A DNA stretch of 64,000 nt from Tetrapisispora phaffii CBS 4417 (Eukaryota; Ascomycota; Saccharomycetes; Saccharomycetales; Saccharomycetaceae): NCBI RefSeq assembly GCF_000236905.1, contig NC_016524.1, positions 1-64,000 of the forward strand, in the 5' to 3' direction. Positions 1-10,048 of this stretch are shown piece by piece. Positions within the stretch are counted from its first letter, which is position 1, and each line of letters starts with the position of its first letter. The notes under the pieces were generated by a model that was not told where the DNA came from, did not search any database, and was given only the letters and a program-made list of their open reading frames with translations. The translations under genes and the position numbers were made by a program.

Positions 1-1152
1 ACGAAAACTGACAATAGTACCAGATATGTATGCGTCACGCCACTCGGATCTGTCCACTTGGACGGTAATCCGTCCGAACGTACTTTACCGTCTCCCGTCT
101 TTTTCGTCTTCTCCGTTCTCTCGCTTCCTCTTCCGCACCAAAACTAGTTACCGGCAGTACGGTTATGCGCCGCGCGGTGTGAAACTTGAATAACAGGAAA
201 ACACTCAGTGACGAAAAACCACACTGATCGTCGATCACAGTCAGTGTCACGTGAGTACACCAGCTGATGTTGTATTCTCCAATTTCGCTGAGATAGTAGC
301 TGGGCGTACTGGGAAGATATACTTCTATCAGTGCTGTTGTAATAGTAGTTTGTAATTAGTCGAGTTGTAATTGCTTGTCTTATGTCTATATTCATTATAT
401 ACATTATAGCTGTGTCATGATTGATATACATGCCTTTCTGCATCTCTATGTCTTGCAGTGAGTAAGTATAATTCTGTTAACACATTGCTACAAAGTTATA
501 TTGACACCCATATCTTTTCACCTATAACTAAATGTTATTAGTAAGGTTAAATTTCTATGCAGTTACAATGCCAAAATCTGAATTCAAGTATTACTCATAT
601 TTCAACATGTTTAATAATGAAACACGTTTTATTGAGATATGAATTCAAAGATTACCTAGATTTCAATGATAGTCAATTCAGTTCAATAATAGTCAAGTAT
701 AAATACATTCAGTATAAATAAAACAGGCCCAGTACCACCTGAACTGCTATAAACTGTAAGCAACTACTTTCGATCCTTTGTAACTTTAGTTGTTGTTATT
801 CATGATATCCGTCGTCTTGTAATATTTACTGCTTCTTGGATAGAAATTGAATACAGCGTAAAAAGTGATAGTAGATGTACCCCATTATTTGACATGTTCG
901 TCGAAGAATTAATTTATAGCTCACTGATAAAATTATAGTAGTCACATGATATAAAATTGTAGTATTCCATTTTCTGAATAGTTGAATATTAAAAATTCAA
1001 TATTTTTTAACGTAGCTGTACAGTGGGAGGTCAATAAATTTTGCATCTAATGAACATATTAACTTAAGTATATTGGATACGACAATATTGAAAGTAAAGT
1101 ATATTAACTATTCGTTAGTTGTTGGAATAAAAACTAGTATATAAAGCTTAAC
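1..1152. other. Intergenic region, no gene recognised
   Basis: No convincing coding sequence is seen. The first 330 bases are clearly richer in GC than the rest and carry open frames only because stop codons are rare there; one of these starts at GTG. A CACGTG core lies at 248-253 within GTCACGTG. A CGG-TAAT-CCG dyad (arms GGACGG and CCGTCC) lies at 60-75. From about 330 onward the DNA is AT-rich and ends in the promoter of the gene starting at 1153. The left part is probably regulatory DNA of a gene outside the window. Confidence 0.6.
246..253. promoter_or_regulatory. CACGTG E-box (Cbf1/Pho4-type site)
   Basis: GTCACGTG is a perfect match to the RTCACRTG site bound by Cbf1 and contains the CACGTG core used by several bHLH factors. 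No AT-rich block of about 80 bases and no CCGAA core follow, so it is read as a promoter site and not a centromere element. The target gene is unclear; the nearest gene to the right starts 900 bases away. Confidence 0.4.
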
Positions 1153-1908
1153 ATGAGTGAATCGGGTACAAACTTACCGAAAAGGAAAAGGTATTATAGA
1201 AAAAATAATAATAACATTCGACATGACACAACTAATAACGATAAAATACGAGAACCAACTCCTGAAGTATTATCAGATCAACTCAATGGCAACATAAGCA
1301 GAGGGGAAAAGATTATACACAACAAAGCTTCTGAGAAATTGTCAAGAATTAGCATTAATGAGAATAACAAACAACAAAAATCTACTTCTTCTAGGACAAA
1401 CTCATCAAAAAAGACTAATTATAAGCGATATACCTCTGACTTTAATTTATCTATAATCGATGATAGTGCTGAATTAAAATCATCAGAAGACCAGAATATT
1501 AGAAAAGAGGAGATCGAATGTTGTCTTAGACAATTAAGTCATTATTCTTTCAAGTTATTTAATAAAGGTAAATATGTCGAATCATTTGGTTTTAATCATA
1601 AACTGTTGGACATATCCGGTAATAAAAATCAAATTAGACTCTTGATTAGCATACCCAATGATTATCCCAAATCACCCGTCAAGGTAAACATCGCAAATAA
1701 GAAAAATCCCGATTATCCAAAGGTTCAAGAAGAAATTTTTCAATTAGTAAAGAATTTTAATATGAAATCAAAAGATCTTTTGTTGAAGAAATATCCTATA
1801 ATAGCACAAATCAATTACTTGGTTCAAAAAAAAGATATTTTAATGAACCCATCGTTTAAAAACATAGATGACAAAGAACAACAATTTTATAAAGATATTT
1901 ATGTTTAA
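1153..1908 (+). CDS. YIL161W-family protein of unknown function, E2/RWD-like C-terminal half
   Basis: A 251-residue protein. It is assigned to the YIL161W family because it lies beside and convergent with POT1, as YIL161W does in S. cerevisiae, and has a similar length (about 235 residues there). Residues 1-115 are polar, basic and rich in Asn, Lys and Ser, and look disordered. From about residue 120 there is an ordered region. Near residues 170-185 it reads IPNDYPKSPVKV, which resembles the YPxxPPKV strand-turn motif of the E2/UEV/RWD fold, followed by a helical segment. No HPN motif or catalytic cysteine follows, so an active E2 is not expected. The function is unknown; the fold assignment is my inference. 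The first ATG in the frame is used. Confidence 0.8.
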   Translation: MSESGTNLPKRKRYYRKNNNNIRHDTTNNDKIREPTPEVLSDQLNGNISRGEKIIHNKASEKLSRISINENNKQQKSTSSRTNSSKKTNYKRYTSDFNLSIIDDSAELKSSEDQNIRKEEIECCLRQLSHYSFKLFNKGKYVESFGFNHKLLDISGNKNQIRLLISIPNDYPKSPVKVNIANKKNPDYPKVQEEIFQLVKNFNMKSKDLLLKKYPIIAQINYLVQKKDILMNPSFKNIDDKEQQFYKDIYV

Positions 1909-2048
1909 GAGTATCGAAATTTTCACTGAAGTTCAGTTACTATTTATTATATATTATGCATCCAAAAAAATTTTAGATTTAACATAAGAATATTTTGAAG
2001 ATATGTGATAAGTAAACTTTTTATCGTAAATATGTGAGAATTGGTTGA

Positions 2049-3290
2049 TTATTCTTTGATAAACACGGCTGCTGCACCCATACCTGTACCAATACACATG
2101 CTGACTACACCAATTTGGTTAGTTTTTAGCTCGTTCATGATCGTGGCAACTTGACGAGCACCAGTACAACCTAAGGGATGTCCCAATGCAATCGCTCCTC
2201 CTTTTGGATTTACTTTTTCTCTTTTGATGCCTAGTTTATTAATACAGTAAAGTGCTTGTGCAGCAAAGGCCTCGTTTATTTCAAAGACATCAATATTATC
2301 AATTGTCAATCCGACATCTTTTAAGACTCTTGGGATAGCGTAAGCTGGTCCTACGCCCATGACTTCCGGTGGAACACCAACTGCTTGAAACGCTAGGTAA
2401 CGTCCAATAACTGGGAAACCAAATTTTTCCGCTACACTTCTACGAGTCAACAAGACGCCTGCAACACCATCTGAAACTTGAGATGCATTACCTGCTGTAG
2501 TGCTACCTTTATCTTTAATGAACGCTGGCTTTAAATTACCTAAAGAGTCTGCTGTGACACCTTCCCTTGGACCTTCATCTATAGTGACAATTTTTCCATC
2601 GGGAGTTTTAATTGGCAATATTTCATTTTTAAATAAACCATTTTTAATTGCATTTGATGCCTTCTTATAAGAATTTGCTGCAAATTCATCTTGTTCTTTT
2701 CTTGAAATACCAAATTGTTGAGCTATATTTTCGTTTGTAATACCCATTGGAATCAAACATTTTCTTGCTTCTTTATTTATTTTCATCTCTTCTGATATTC
2801 TACCTAATGGATTTACTGAAGCGTAGTTTTTTGTCATTGATTCAACACCCAATGCTAAGCCAATTTCAATTTGGCCTGTTTTAATTTTATTTGCAATATC
2901 GTTCACCGCAGTTAAACCAGAAGAACATTGCCTATTTAAAGCCATGAAAGCAGTAGTGTAGGGTATACCTGCCGCCAAACAAGCACTTCTATGTTCAGTT
3001 GCACCTGCACCATAATTCAAAACATTACCGCAAACGATTTCTTCAATTAGTCGCGGATTGCTCTTCAAATTATCAGGCAACGTCTTCAAGAATTCAATTA
3101 AAAATTGTTGTAATAAATAATCTGTATTTAAATCTTTGAAAGACCCTTTAAAGCCTTTTGCGATTGCCGATCTTTTTGCTTGAATAATTACAACATCATC
3201 TGGGTTCTTTTTAGTTGGACATACAAACCCAACCGAATTTGAAATACTTGCCTGTAGATGGTTACTGACTGACTGTAATCTCTCTGACAT
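2049..3290 (-). CDS. POT1: Peroxisomal 3-ketoacyl-CoA thiolase
   Basis: A 413-residue thiolase that cleaves 3-ketoacyl-CoA to acetyl-CoA and a shortened acyl-CoA, the last step of peroxisomal beta-oxidation. The N terminus carries a PTS2 signal at residues 4-12, R-L-x5-H-L, recognised by Pex7 in this family. The nucleophilic cysteine is Cys122 in the RQCSSGLTAVND block. The other catalytic residues are His371 in GHPLGCTGARQ and Cys399 in CIGTGMG. Length is close to S. cerevisiae Pot1 (about 417). It is convergent with the YIL161W homologue and divergent from BNR1 across 1.5 kb of shared upstream DNA, where oleate-type CGG/CCG sites would be expected. Confidence 0.97.
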   Translation of the reverse strand: MSERLQSVSNHLQASISNSVGFVCPTKKNPDDVVIIQAKRSAIAKGFKGSFKDLNTDYLLQQFLIEFLKTLPDNLKSNPRLIEEIVCGNVLNYGAGATEHRSACLAAGIPYTTAFMALNRQCSSGLTAVNDIANKIKTGQIEIGLALGVESMTKNYASVNPLGRISEEMKINKEARKCLIPMGITNENIAQQFGISRKEQDEFAANSYKKASNAIKNGLFKNEILPIKTPDGKIVTIDEGPREGVTADSLGNLKPAFIKDKGSTTAGNASQVSDGVAGVLLTRRSVAEKFGFPVIGRYLAFQAVGVPPEVMGVGPAYAIPRVLKDVGLTIDNIDVFEINEAFAAQALYCINKLGIKREKVNPKGGAIALGHPLGCTGARQVATIMNELKTNQIGVVSMCIGTGMGAAAVFIKE

Positions 3291-3836
3291 ATTATTTTAT
3301 ATTGCGTTGATTATTGTATTGTATTATATTGTACTGTATTATATTGCACTTTAATAGTTTTTCCTATACTATTCTAGTTATTAATCGTAAGACAGTAAAA
3401 AAAATAACGAAAACATATAATAAATATACAAAAACTACAAAAACTATATATATTTAAATAAATATCTTGCAATATAAAAGATTAAAACAACAAAGAGTAT
3501 TTATACATTTAGAAAATGTGGGGTATTATAGTTTATACATATAAACCCAGTCATTAATTATTCTAAAACCAGGTGAAAGAGTACAGTCACTTGATATGAT
3601 ACTAAAAGAATAAATAATCAAAATGATATCATTGACATACTTAAATCAATAGTTTTTGTGACACAATAGGGGAGGTATTATACAATACACGCTACATGGA
3701 TATAGGGATACATTGAATAAAGTAATGAATGATGTTATGTTTTAAATTTACCCCACCAATATTCCGCAAGAATTACACTCACATCATCGTTTTATTTATG
3801 ATTCGTGACATGACTTAAGAGGTTTGTGGAACGGGG

Positions 3837-3870
3837 CGGCTTTTATAGTAGTTAACAGAAATAAAAGCCG
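3837..3870. repeat. 10-base inverted repeat with CGG/CCG ends
   Basis: CGGCTTTTAT at 3837-3846 is matched by its exact reverse complement ATAAAAGCCG at 3861-3870, with a 14-base spacer. The outer CGG and CCG triplets resemble half-sites of fungal zinc-cluster regulators. The 28-base gap between triplets is too wide for the known oleate response element (15-18). Confidence 0.5.
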
Positions 3871-3983
3871 GTCCCATTCATACGAAACCAGTCCGTGTAC
3901 CCTTAAAAAGCACAAACACAACACAAAAGAACTTTCTTTTTACCCCACACTGCCACTAAGATAGCCTATATGCACGCTTTTGA

Positions 3984-4027
3984 TACACTATATCTATATC
4001 TATATGTATAGATATAGATATAGTGTA
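3984..4027. repeat. Perfect 21-base-arm palindrome of TATATC units
   Basis: Two perfectly complementary arms of 21 bases (3984-4004 and 4007-4027) flank a two-base TG centre. The arms are built from TATATC/GATATA repeats ending in ACAC and GTGT. It could form a cruciform or RNA hairpin. It lies about 700 bases upstream of POT1 and 790 upstream of BNR1. Confidence 0.9.
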
Positions 4028-4817
4028 CGTTACAACGTTCTGACTGTAACCGGTATCACCACAACCAAACGCCGTCACTGATGATGGTAACGAGAAGTAA
4101 GTAAAATCAGAATGTGCACATATAGAGATACATAGGTGTTTGTGTGTATGGACTTGTCACCAAACAAATATCAATCTCTCCGTTTGGATTATTCATTACT
4201 CTAATCCCCCTTCCCCCCTAAATCTCCACTTTCTGATCTGCCGCTATTAAAAAAGTTAAGTTCTGGCTGTAAAAACAGAATTGTATAAATAGAGACTTCA
4301 TTATACATATTTATACTTATCTTTGTATCTTTTTGTATCTTTTAGAGATATATATTCTTACCTGTAAGATTCTTGTCAATTTGAATATGTTATTTTGGAA
4401 CATTTAAAGTTATCGGTACCTTCTATACATCGATCTCTTCTACCGCCATATTTTTTATTTTTTACTTTTTTGAAGCAAGCAGCCTCGCGTTTCATTATTC
4501 GTTTTTAGTTTCGTTCTGTGTTTGTTTCAAATCGTGCACAATGTAGATCATGTGGAGGAAAGAGAACATCTTAATAAATGAAGAAAAGTTAAAGATTAAG
4601 TAAATTATTCGATGATATCTCATTTTCTGATGATCTCATTGTTGAATACGTGATTTCTGAAACGTAATCGAACAGTAATATATCAGAAAATACCTTAACA
4701 AAAAATATAATATCTTATAATAATAAACAAACAAATATATATAGAAAAGAGTGGATAACCGTTCTCTAATGATCTTAAAATAACTGTTTCATATAACTGA
4801 ATCAAGATCATAGGAAA

Positions 4818-7800
4818 ATGAATAATCAATATGATCATATAACAATCAATGATTCTGATTCTTCTTCTAATATAGACTCAGAGTTTGAAATAGACAACGC
4901 AATGGATAATGAATTTAGTGGAATGACTATAATTGAACATAATAAGCAGGACAATATGATAGACTATAAAGATAACACTAACGAACTGATAGAGAAAGGT
5001 TTATCTTTAGTAGGTTCTGCTTTAAGTGAGCTTCCGCCAAATGAATATTTAGAAGCTAATAATGGCGAAGATTCATTCATACATGTAGAAAACAACAACA
5101 ACGATAACAACAATTGCAATAAGAAAATTCCGATAGAGTTAGACAATTTAGAATTTAACCCCCATGTGGTACCGGAGAATGATGATATAGTAAATGAGTT
5201 ATTTACTTCATTATTAAAGGATAGATCGAATTTTTGGAGATCCTCATTGGTGTCCAATGATATTTCAAAAAGAAGAAAATGGGCATTGATTTGTAAAATA
5301 AAAAATGAAGAAAAGGAAGATAACTTACAACAGAAAGCAGACAAACTTCAATTAACCTCAGCATTAACTGACTTTGCAGATATATCAGTGACCTCAACAG
5401 AAGGTGATACATCCAGAGAATTAGTAAAACCTAATTTACTGAATGGCAAACAACAAAATGTGCATAATATAATGCTACAGTTAAGAAATTTAATAAATAA
5501 CAACTCAGAAATATCAAAGACTATATACATTTTAGAAAAAAAACTCAGACAAACAAATTTTTTGCTCACTTTCATTAATGAGGTAAATATAAACATCCTT
5601 GCAGAAATCGACTACAAGATCACATCAAATCTACAGAATGCATACTTAAATTGTTTCAAGAGTATACTAAACCATGAGAACGGAAGATACTACATATTAA
5701 AATCAAAAAAAATTGTTCAATATTTTGTACAATTACTATCGGATAAACAATCTACTATAAGAATAAAACTATTAGCCACGGAATTATTGCTACTTCTTAC
5801 ATATGTTGACACACAATTAGGATACGAAACAGTGCTGGAATCACTGGAACCTAATTTTTCATCGTGGTTAGATAACATGAAGTCATACCTATTAGATAAA
5901 GATACAATTGTAAATGAGCAGAAGATAAACCATGCATATATTTACTTTTTAAATGCAACTACTCTTTTAGGAGAGTATTCAACGGTTTCCCTGTTCTTAC
6001 TTAATTCTATAATGGAAGTACTGCCTAATATTGAAAGGAAATATAAGATAATAAACGGCTTAAAAGAATTTGGGATACATCAAATTTTTTATCTTATGAA
6101 GATTTTATGTACTGATGAAGAACAAGAAATAGAAATCATTTCAAATTCAAATACATTCTCCAAAACTGTTCTGTCAGAACAAATCAACCTATATTCAAAA
6201 ATTGAGCAAGATGTAATTATGTCGATTTCTCATCATAAACCAATGTTTGTTGATATTTCATTTGGAAATGAACTACAACTTTTGGTAAGCCAAGTACAAA
6301 AAACTCCCTTAGAAAAACCCATAGGTGATTTATTAACGACATTGATAAAATTGATTACATCTAGAACGCAATCTGAATCCCTAAAAGTAATGAAAACCTT
6401 TGAATCAATGCTAGCATATCTGATCAATAGTTTATTTTCAAATTCAAATATTCATATGTTAGATAGAGATGACGATTTTGATATATCACCTGAATTAGTT
6501 GTACAATCATCGATTAATGATTTAATGGATAGATTACATAGTGACGAAATAGCGAAAAGGGCAATGGATGAAATGACGGGCTTAGAACACAATTTAATAA
6601 AGCTCAAATCAGAACTTGAGAGTTTAAAGGAGGAAAGACATGCTGATACGGGTGAACTCATTAAAGAATTACAAGAGACTAATTTACAAAATGAGAAACT
6701 ACATTTAGAATTGAAAGGCATGCAGAAAATGCTACAACTATCTGAAGAGAAACGAAAAGAAGACAAAAATACAATAGAAAAATATGCCACTCATGATAGA
6801 TATAGAAGTTTGAACAACAGTAACGGCAGTTTGAATTATTCTAGCACTAAGTTTAAAATGATTAGAAACATCAGTAATTCAAAATTGAAAACTTCTAATA
6901 TAGGAAACGGTGATTTCGTAAGAAAGTCGGTGAATAATTCATTATACAAAAGTAAGAGAATCTCCTCTTTGTCTTCATATTTGAAGCAAGATAAAGGTAA
7001 TGATCTGGCTTTTCTTGGGAGCAACAATGATGCTCGTCATGACCAAAGTTTGAGCAAAAGCAATAATGGTAACTTCAAACAAGATATGGAATTTTCACAA
7101 ACATCCCAAGAGTCACATTTAAATCGAGTTTCATTAGACAAGAATATTTTTAACAATTTGAAAATGAGAAGTACTGATTCCTTTTTTATAAGTTCTAATC
7201 ACAATAATATTAACGAAATCTCACAGTTAGATCAAAAAGAATATTTAGACGTTTCAGATTTACATTCGCAAGCTGTATACAACCCCTCTCAAGGGGCGCT
7301 GCTAAAAAACAGTTTTAAGTTAACTAATGACTCTGTCAACTCCTTTATTTCCATTGAATCTTCTGATATATCTGAAAATGAAGGATTCCACCCCATGAGA
7401 GATAGTAAAAATAGTCTGCTTCAAGTAAATCACAAACATAAAAATCTTAATAATTACATTCCTATCGATGGCAGGCCCAACGATGCATCATTTAGAACCA
7501 CTACGAATCATTCACAATCTCATCAAATTTATTTACCAAAATTCCCAGTTGGCTATGAAGTTAATGAGGAAAACGTTAATGCCTTTACTCAAATACCTTC
7601 TGCCGATCACGTTTTCAAAAATTCAGTTGCAATCACAACCGCAACTACAACTGGACATGGGTTTCACTATATGGCAGATACTAATATGGAAGATAGCGTT
7701 GTCCAACGATATGTTTCACTTCAGCAAAGTAACCCAAGTGTATCACAGACACAACCCTTAATGGTACAACAGCCACCATCGCCGCCGCCGCTTCCAAGTT

Positions 7801-9746
7801 CTCTCGAAATCTTGAAGAATAATGTACAAAATCTTCAGGAAAACAGTTCAGATAAGATTGAAATTTCAAAATACAATTCGATAGCTTCTCTTACTTCTTC
7901 TCCTCCCCCTCCCCCTCCGCTTCCTCCGTCTCTAACAATTATAACTGAACCAACCTCAACTCTAAAGTCTGAATCTTTAGAAGCAAAGACGTCTCCACTT
8001 CCGCCTCCGCCTCCACCACTTCCACCTTCTTTAAAATTTGATTCAGAAGAACCAAAGATATTACCGTTAGCACCTCCACCTCCTCCTCCTCCACCACCAC
8101 TACTGAAGAATCTAAGTCAAGATATGAATATGGAAAAAGGAGAATCGAAAAATACTGCTGAGAATATCAAGCCTGAGGATGACAATATACCAGCCGTGCC
8201 ACCATTCTTGACTCATTTAAATATTCAAAAAGAAGATAAAAAACTAAAACAGATACACTGGATCAGAGTAAATGAAGTGGCTGAGACTATTTGGAAAGAT
8301 AACGATAGAGATCGTGGCATTTTTATGGAATTAGAATGTGTCGGTGTCTTTGATAGAGTTAAAAGTTCATTTAAGCTAAAGGATGTCATTAAGAAAAAGA
8401 ACACCGATGAGGCAAAGACAAAGGATAAACAGCAACTGAAATCTTTTCTTTCTCGAGATTTGGCTCAACAGTTTGGAATAAATCTTCATTTATTTGCTTC
8501 TTGTGAAGTTAGTGAACTGTTAGAAAAAGTTTTAAGATGTGATAATGATATTAATAAGAATATCACCATTTTAGAATTTTTTAACAAAGAAGAGTTTACA
8601 CATATATCTGGAAGTGTTGCACGTAATTATGCTCCTTACGGTGTAGATTACCAAACCAACAATGAAGCAACCAAAGATGCATCAGAATTAGAAAGAGCAG
8701 ATAGAATTTTCCTTGAATTATTTTACAATTTACGAGCATATTGGGCAGAAAGATCTCAATGTTTATTACTCTTGCATACCTACGAAAAAGATTATTTTGA
8801 TTTAATGTTTAAATTGCAAAGGATTGATGATGCGGTTCAAAAATTGATGAATTCAACTAGATTCAAAAAATTTTTGTACATAGTTTTAGAAATTGGTAAC
8901 TTCATGAACAAAAAACCAGCAGAAGGGATTTTGATCAGCTCTTTAACTAAACTAGTTTTCATCAAGTCATCTGAAAATAATAACTTATCTTTTCTACATT
9001 TTATTGAGAAAACCATTCGAACACAATTTCCAGAAGTGTATGGGTTTATTGACGATTTATCAAAAGTGGCAGAGTTAGGAAATGTTTCCCTTGACCACAT
9101 TACAATGGAATGTAAAGAATTTTGCACTCATGTGAATACAACAGTGTATGCAGTCACAAAAGGAAAGTTGTCACACCCGGAAGACTTGCACCCTAGAGAT
9201 CAAATACTAAAGAAAGTTAAATATAAAATTAGCAAAGCAAAAACCAAGAGTAACTTTCTGAGGGACCAACAAATTCTGACAAACCATTCAATTGTAAAAG
9301 TTTTAAAATATTATGGTGAAGACCCAAATGATAGAGATTCTAAAGACGACTTTTTCAAAAATATTGCTGAATTTGCAACTCTATTCAAAAAATGTGCAAA
9401 AGAGAATATTTATAATGAAGAAGCTGAAAGATTATACGAACAAAGAAAATATATGCTAGATAATAAACTGCAAAAGAATAACTCGAGCGGTGATGATTCT
9501 GATCTAGAGAAGAATACAGAGAATGATGACGCTGTAGACAAATTATTATTGAAACTTCGTGGTGTTGAAAACAAACCAGAGCCTTTAAGGAGACGGAGAA
9601 GTACTAAACTTCTCAGTAATGTAATTGAAGAGAATTTGGAAGATACCATTGAAATCAGTTTAGAAAATAATAAGGAAGAAAAATTATTGAAGAGAACACA
9701 CGCATTAATCAACGACACACAAAAATTTAACCAAGGTTCTTTGTAA
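4818..9746 (+). CDS. BNR1: Formin of the Bnr1 type
   Basis: A 1642-residue formin that nucleates and elongates unbranched actin filaments (cables) at the bud neck; longer than S. cerevisiae Bnr1 (about 1375). The N-terminal region to about residue 550 corresponds to the GTPase-binding/FH3 part. A coiled coil lies at about 585-660, followed by an Asn/Ser-rich linker. The FH1 domain spans about 983-1100 and has four proline clusters, such as PPPPPLPPSL, that bind profilin-actin. The FH2 domain runs from about 1142, where KQIHWIRV begins, to about 1540. A basic RRRRS segment near residue 1594 may be the autoregulatory tail. Its position next to POT1 and COA1 matches YIL159W. Identification rests on FH1-FH2 architecture plus synteny. 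Confidence 0.95.
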   Translation: MNNQYDHITINDSDSSSNIDSEFEIDNAMDNEFSGMTIIEHNKQDNMIDYKDNTNELIEKGLSLVGSALSELPPNEYLEANNGEDSFIHVENNNNDNNNCNKKIPIELDNLEFNPHVVPENDDIVNELFTSLLKDRSNFWRSSLVSNDISKRRKWALICKIKNEEKEDNLQQKADKLQLTSALTDFADISVTSTEGDTSRELVKPNLLNGKQQNVHNIMLQLRNLINNNSEISKTIYILEKKLRQTNFLLTFINEVNINILAEIDYKITSNLQNAYLNCFKSILNHENGRYYILKSKKIVQYFVQLLSDKQSTIRIKLLATELLLLLTYVDTQLGYETVLESLEPNFSSWLDNMKSYLLDKDTIVNEQKINHAYIYFLNATTLLGEYSTVSLFLLNSIMEVLPNIERKYKIINGLKEFGIHQIFYLMKILCTDEEQEIEIISNSNTFSKTVLSEQINLYSKIEQDVIMSISHHKPMFVDISFGNELQLLVSQVQKTPLEKPIGDLLTTLIKLITSRTQSESLKVMKTFESMLAYLINSLFSNSNIHMLDRDDDFDISPELVVQSSINDLMDRLHSDEIAKRAMDEMTGLEHNLIKLKSELESLKEERHADTGELIKELQETNLQNEKLHLELKGMQKMLQLSEEKRKEDKNTIEKYATHDRYRSLNNSNGSLNYSSTKFKMIRNISNSKLKTSNIGNGDFVRKSVNNSLYKSKRISSLSSYLKQDKGNDLAFLGSNNDARHDQSLSKSNNGNFKQDMEFSQTSQESHLNRVSLDKNIFNNLKMRSTDSFFISSNHNNINEISQLDQKEYLDVSDLHSQAVYNPSQGALLKNSFKLTNDSVNSFISIESSDISENEGFHPMRDSKNSLLQVNHKHKNLNNYIPIDGRPNDASFRTTTNHSQSHQIYLPKFPVGYEVNEENVNAFTQIPSADHVFKNSVAITTATTTGHGFHYMADTNMEDSVVQRYVSLQQSNPSVSQTQPLMVQQPPSPPPLPSSLEILKNNVQNLQENSSDKIEISKYNSIASLTSSPPPPPPLPPSLTIITEPTSTLKSESLEAKTSPLPPPPPPLPPSLKFDSEEPKILPLAPPPPPPPPPLLKNLSQDMNMEKGESKNTAENIKPEDDNIPAVPPFLTHLNIQKEDKKLKQIHWIRVNEVAETIWKDNDRDRGIFMELECVGVFDRVKSSFKLKDVIKKKNTDEAKTKDKQQLKSFLSRDLAQQFGINLHLFASCEVSELLEKVLRCDNDINKNITILEFFNKEEFTHISGSVARNYAPYGVDYQTNNEATKDASELERADRIFLELFYNLRAYWAERSQCLLLLHTYEKDYFDLMFKLQRIDDAVQKLMNSTRFKKFLYIVLEIGNFMNKKPAEGILISSLTKLVFIKSSENNNLSFLHFIEKTIRTQFPEVYGFIDDLSKVAELGNVSLDHITMECKEFCTHVNTTVYAVTKGKLSHPEDLHPRDQILKKVKYKISKAKTKSNFLRDQQILTNHSIVKVLKYYGEDPNDRDSKDDFFKNIAEFATLFKKCAKENIYNEEAERLYEQRKYMLDNKLQKNNSSGDDSDLEKNTENDDAVDKLLLKLRGVENKPEPLRRRRSTKLLSNVIEENLEDTIEISLENNKEEKLLKRTHALINDTQKFNQGSL

Positions 9747-10048
9747 ATAATTCAAGAGTATTGTTATTAAAATATGAAGATAGACTAATATTCAGTGATG
9801 CTTTATGTGAGTTCACAAATTTTATTTATATATCTGCATTTTAGAGTGGATGATTAATTTAATCAAATTTCTCAGAACATTCTATAATTATATTAATATG
9901 AATTAAAAGTTTTGGAATTAAAGGCTATTTACAATAAAATATTATATAATTTTAGGATTATCAACTCTATTTTGATAATTATATTCCAAGAAAGTGAGCA
10001 AATCAAAGTAATACTCAAATTATAGGCAAAGATATTTCAATACTCTTT
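9747..10048. other. Short convergent BNR1-COA1 spacer
   Basis: About 300 AT-rich bases between two stop codons, serving as 3' ends of both genes. No AIM20/SKG1 homologue is present, although that gene lies between BNR1 and COA1 in S. cerevisiae. Confidence 0.6.

Larger units (their letters stand above)
3291..4817. other. Divergent POT1-BNR1 promoter region
   Basis: No gene is seen in 1.5 kb. It holds a 10-base inverted repeat with CGG/CCG ends at 3837-3870, a near-perfect 44-base palindrome at 3984-4027, a CGG-N18-CCG pair at 4051-4074, and C-rich stretches near 4203-4220 that contain CCCCT, the reverse of the STRE core. The segment 3.8-4.1 kb is richer in GC than its flanks. AT-rich DNA precedes the BNR1 start. 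Confidence 0.6.

Noticed and set aside
246..330. CDEI-like GTCACGTG at 246
   Set aside because: Flanks on both sides are GC-rich, with no CDEII or CDEIII.
941..1020. Possible point centromere: GTCACATG (CDEI-like) at 941 followed by AT-rich DNA
   Set aside because: No CCGAA-type CDEIII core lies about 90 bases downstream, and the ancestral region is not centromeric.
1118..1152. TGTTGGAATAAAAACTAGTAT resembling the start of a Ty LTR
   Set aside because: Only about 20 bases match before a conserved gene starts; no LTR end or target duplication is seen.
7468..7761. Alternative + strand frame inside BNR1
   Set aside because: It overlaps the Asn/Ser-rich linker of BNR1 and has no recognisable features.
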